Source: Pseudoscleropodium purum (Eukaryota > Streptophyta > Bryopsida > Hypnales > Brachytheciaceae). Taken from it: a DNA stretch of 64,000 nt. Location: assembly GCA_963969395.1 (NCBI GenBank), contig OZ017795.1, positions 36,251,063 to 36,315,062 of the forward strand, read 5' to 3'. Shown here piece after piece: positions 62,271 through 64,000 of this stretch; position 1 is the stretch's first letter; each line of letters opens with the position of its first letter. The notes under the pieces were generated by a model. It worked only from the letters and a program-made list of their open reading frames with translations. It did not search any database and was not told the origin of the DNA. The position numbers were made by a program, and so were the translations under genes.

Positions 62271-64000
62271 TTAAAATTTAATTTTCAGGAATTTGACACT
62301 TAAGTAAAAATTATAAATTGTGTGCAGAATTTAACGTATAATATTTTCAATTTAGACAAATTCATAATTTAGGATTCATCTAATTGAGATAAGTATTCAC
62401 TTTAATCCTTGAAGCACTTCGACGTCCATAAGTAGGGCTATGAATAGAACACTTCCAGGGGTTGTACAATCTAGTAGACATTTCATTTATTTAATCTAAT
62501 ACCTGAATCTTGAAAAGAAAACCTTCCTTACTAACTAACTCCTTGAAATTACAATAAATGATGTTTCTATAAAAAGATATAAGCTAAAATGTGAAAAAAA
62601 TCATAAAAGGATTGAGGCATTAAGGGACGTGAAGCAATGAATGTCACCTAAAGTTTTTACAATAGAAGAAAAGATTTATACAAGTGAGGTGGTGGGAGGT
62701 AAAGCAACTTGTGTGGGATATGTTGGATTAGTAAGAACTTAACCTATATTTCAACAATCAACAATTAAATTCTCACCTTTATATTAACTTATTTCATACC
62801 TTTTGAAGATTCAAAACGGACAATGAATTTCATTATAAAAATGACCACTTTACACTCTAAATTGTCCTTAATATCAATAAATGAATTTCTTCATTTTGCC
62901 ATTGAAAATTGGCTTAAATGTAGGTGTTTATTTGATGTGTTCATTTGATACTTTGCTCAATGAATTTTTAATGAATTTTCTAAATTTTTAGCAAACCATC
63001 TTCATATTTATTTGTAGATTCAACTACCTAGTCCCACGATTAGTAAAATTTTTGGCAATTTTATTTTTTAATTAATTTAAATAGAACCTGCCATCCAAGT
63101 ACGGTAGTACATAATTTGTATTCTAATAGTTGAATATGATACTACATATATAGTTTGCTTTTATAAACCATATAAAGACTAAGAGAAAATGGAATTGGTG
63201 TTGATTTCTTCTTGTTTCATATTCTTTGACTATTTGTCGAATTGATTATGAGTTTTGAAGTTGAATTCACATAAGGTATAGCCAAATTGGAAATCCTATT
63301 TGCCCTCAAGTCTTAATAATTCTATCCAAATCAATTCAATGCAAATTTGATGCTTCTAATGCCCCAAAATGAATTCTTAGCTTTTTTATTCATTTTCAGA
63401 TCACTTATTTGCTACTCCTCATGGATAATATTAGTGTTTCCTTTGTGTTTTCTAAAAGAAAACATTGGTATTATTTAAAAATAGAGGGAGTATATAATAT
63501 TACACATGACACTAGTTAGTTGAGACCTACTAAAAGGATGACAAATTCCATGTAAAACATGTCCCCATGGAATTAGGGCAAAGTTTCTATCCAGAATACG
63601 TCGTCGTCTTCGTTTTCCGATTGCCTTCTTCGGAGCTCACAAGTTCCTCGTGAATCTGCACCTTCCTTCTGGCTGTCCTCAAATTCTCCTCATTAGAGAG
63701 TATCGCCATTAGAGAATCGGCTCGTTTATCCTCCAAGGTTTCTGGAAACGCTTCCCCAAAAATATGGTATTGAATGATTAGAACCTTACTAGAGTCGATG
63801 CCTTGATTGCTTCGCAATGGACTGCATTGTGCTCGCGTCCGGGTGCTCCTTGCCCGGACATTGCCAGCACAAATCTTATCAATTTTTGCGCAAGAAAGGT
63901 TTTAGGATAAGATTTTGGCTGATGAATGGTGGAGCAATGCGCGTGGGATTAGGAATGGAGTCTTCGTTGGCTGCCTCCTCTTTGCAGAAAGCAGTTTTAC
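62271..64000. other. AT-rich terminal stretch with a dispersed repeat
   Basis: Bases 62,400-62,635 repeat 27,900-28,140. From about 63,590 to 63,960 composition becomes gene-like, and a minus-strand open frame (63587-63817; EALSNEE-like and Lys/Arg/Glu-rich end) lies there. It could be the edge of a gene extending past the window, but nothing identifies it. Confidence 0.4.

Noticed and set aside
63587..63817. 76-codon charged minus-strand frame at the window edge
   Set aside because: Gene-like composition, but no domain, ATG or splice partner could be identified within the window.

Overview
The window looks like nuclear DNA from a land plant with motile sperm: a moss or other bryophyte, or a lycophyte. 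It holds intron-containing plant genes (tocopherol cyclase, an AXR4-type protein, an SDR-MDR fusion oxidoreductase, ketopantoate hydroxymethyltransferase). It also holds a Tctex1-type dynein light chain of the DYNLT2B class, a family tied to flagella that I would not expect in flowering plants. Introns are short (tens to several hundred bases) and intergenic DNA is AT-rich and full of decayed mobile elements. I cannot name the species.

Bases 1 to about 36,800 are mobile-element territory. A 3,293-bp element (3382-6674) has perfect 9-bp inverted TG...CA ends, a TAAGG target duplication, a TATA box and a 552-codon open gene of retroelement or plant-transposon type. Next come a 1.2-kb non-autonomous CACTA element (7488-8712) and a decayed autonomous CACTA element on the minus strand (about 10.4-17.7 kb). 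The latter carries a trihelix-like protein and a TNP2-type transposase, split by about 2.5 kb of DNA rich in two short dispersed motifs. From 20.4 to 33.0 kb two inverted copies of an unrecognised gene, each with its promoter, flank a 6.4-kb spacer. The spacer contains a probable solo LTR whose promoter is an array of heat-shock elements. Several AT-rich dispersed repeat families recur throughout.

Bases 36,900-61,300 form a gene island. In order it holds panB/KPHMT (+, six exons), a DYNLT2B-like dynein light chain (+, three exons), an AXR4-like gene (-, three exons, convergent), a single-exon repeat-rich secreted protein (-), VTE1 (-, five exons, one GC-AG intron) and an NQR-like SDR-MDR fusion (-, sixteen exons). 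Exon joins were worked out by hand from splice signals, frame and family similarity. The genes serve separate housekeeping roles: pantothenate synthesis, motility or dynein transport, auxin-carrier trafficking, vitamin E synthesis and redox detoxification. Nothing suggests co-regulation as a cluster. No rRNA, tRNA or CRISPR array was seen. From 61.3 kb to the end there is the NQR promoter region followed by AT-rich DNA.
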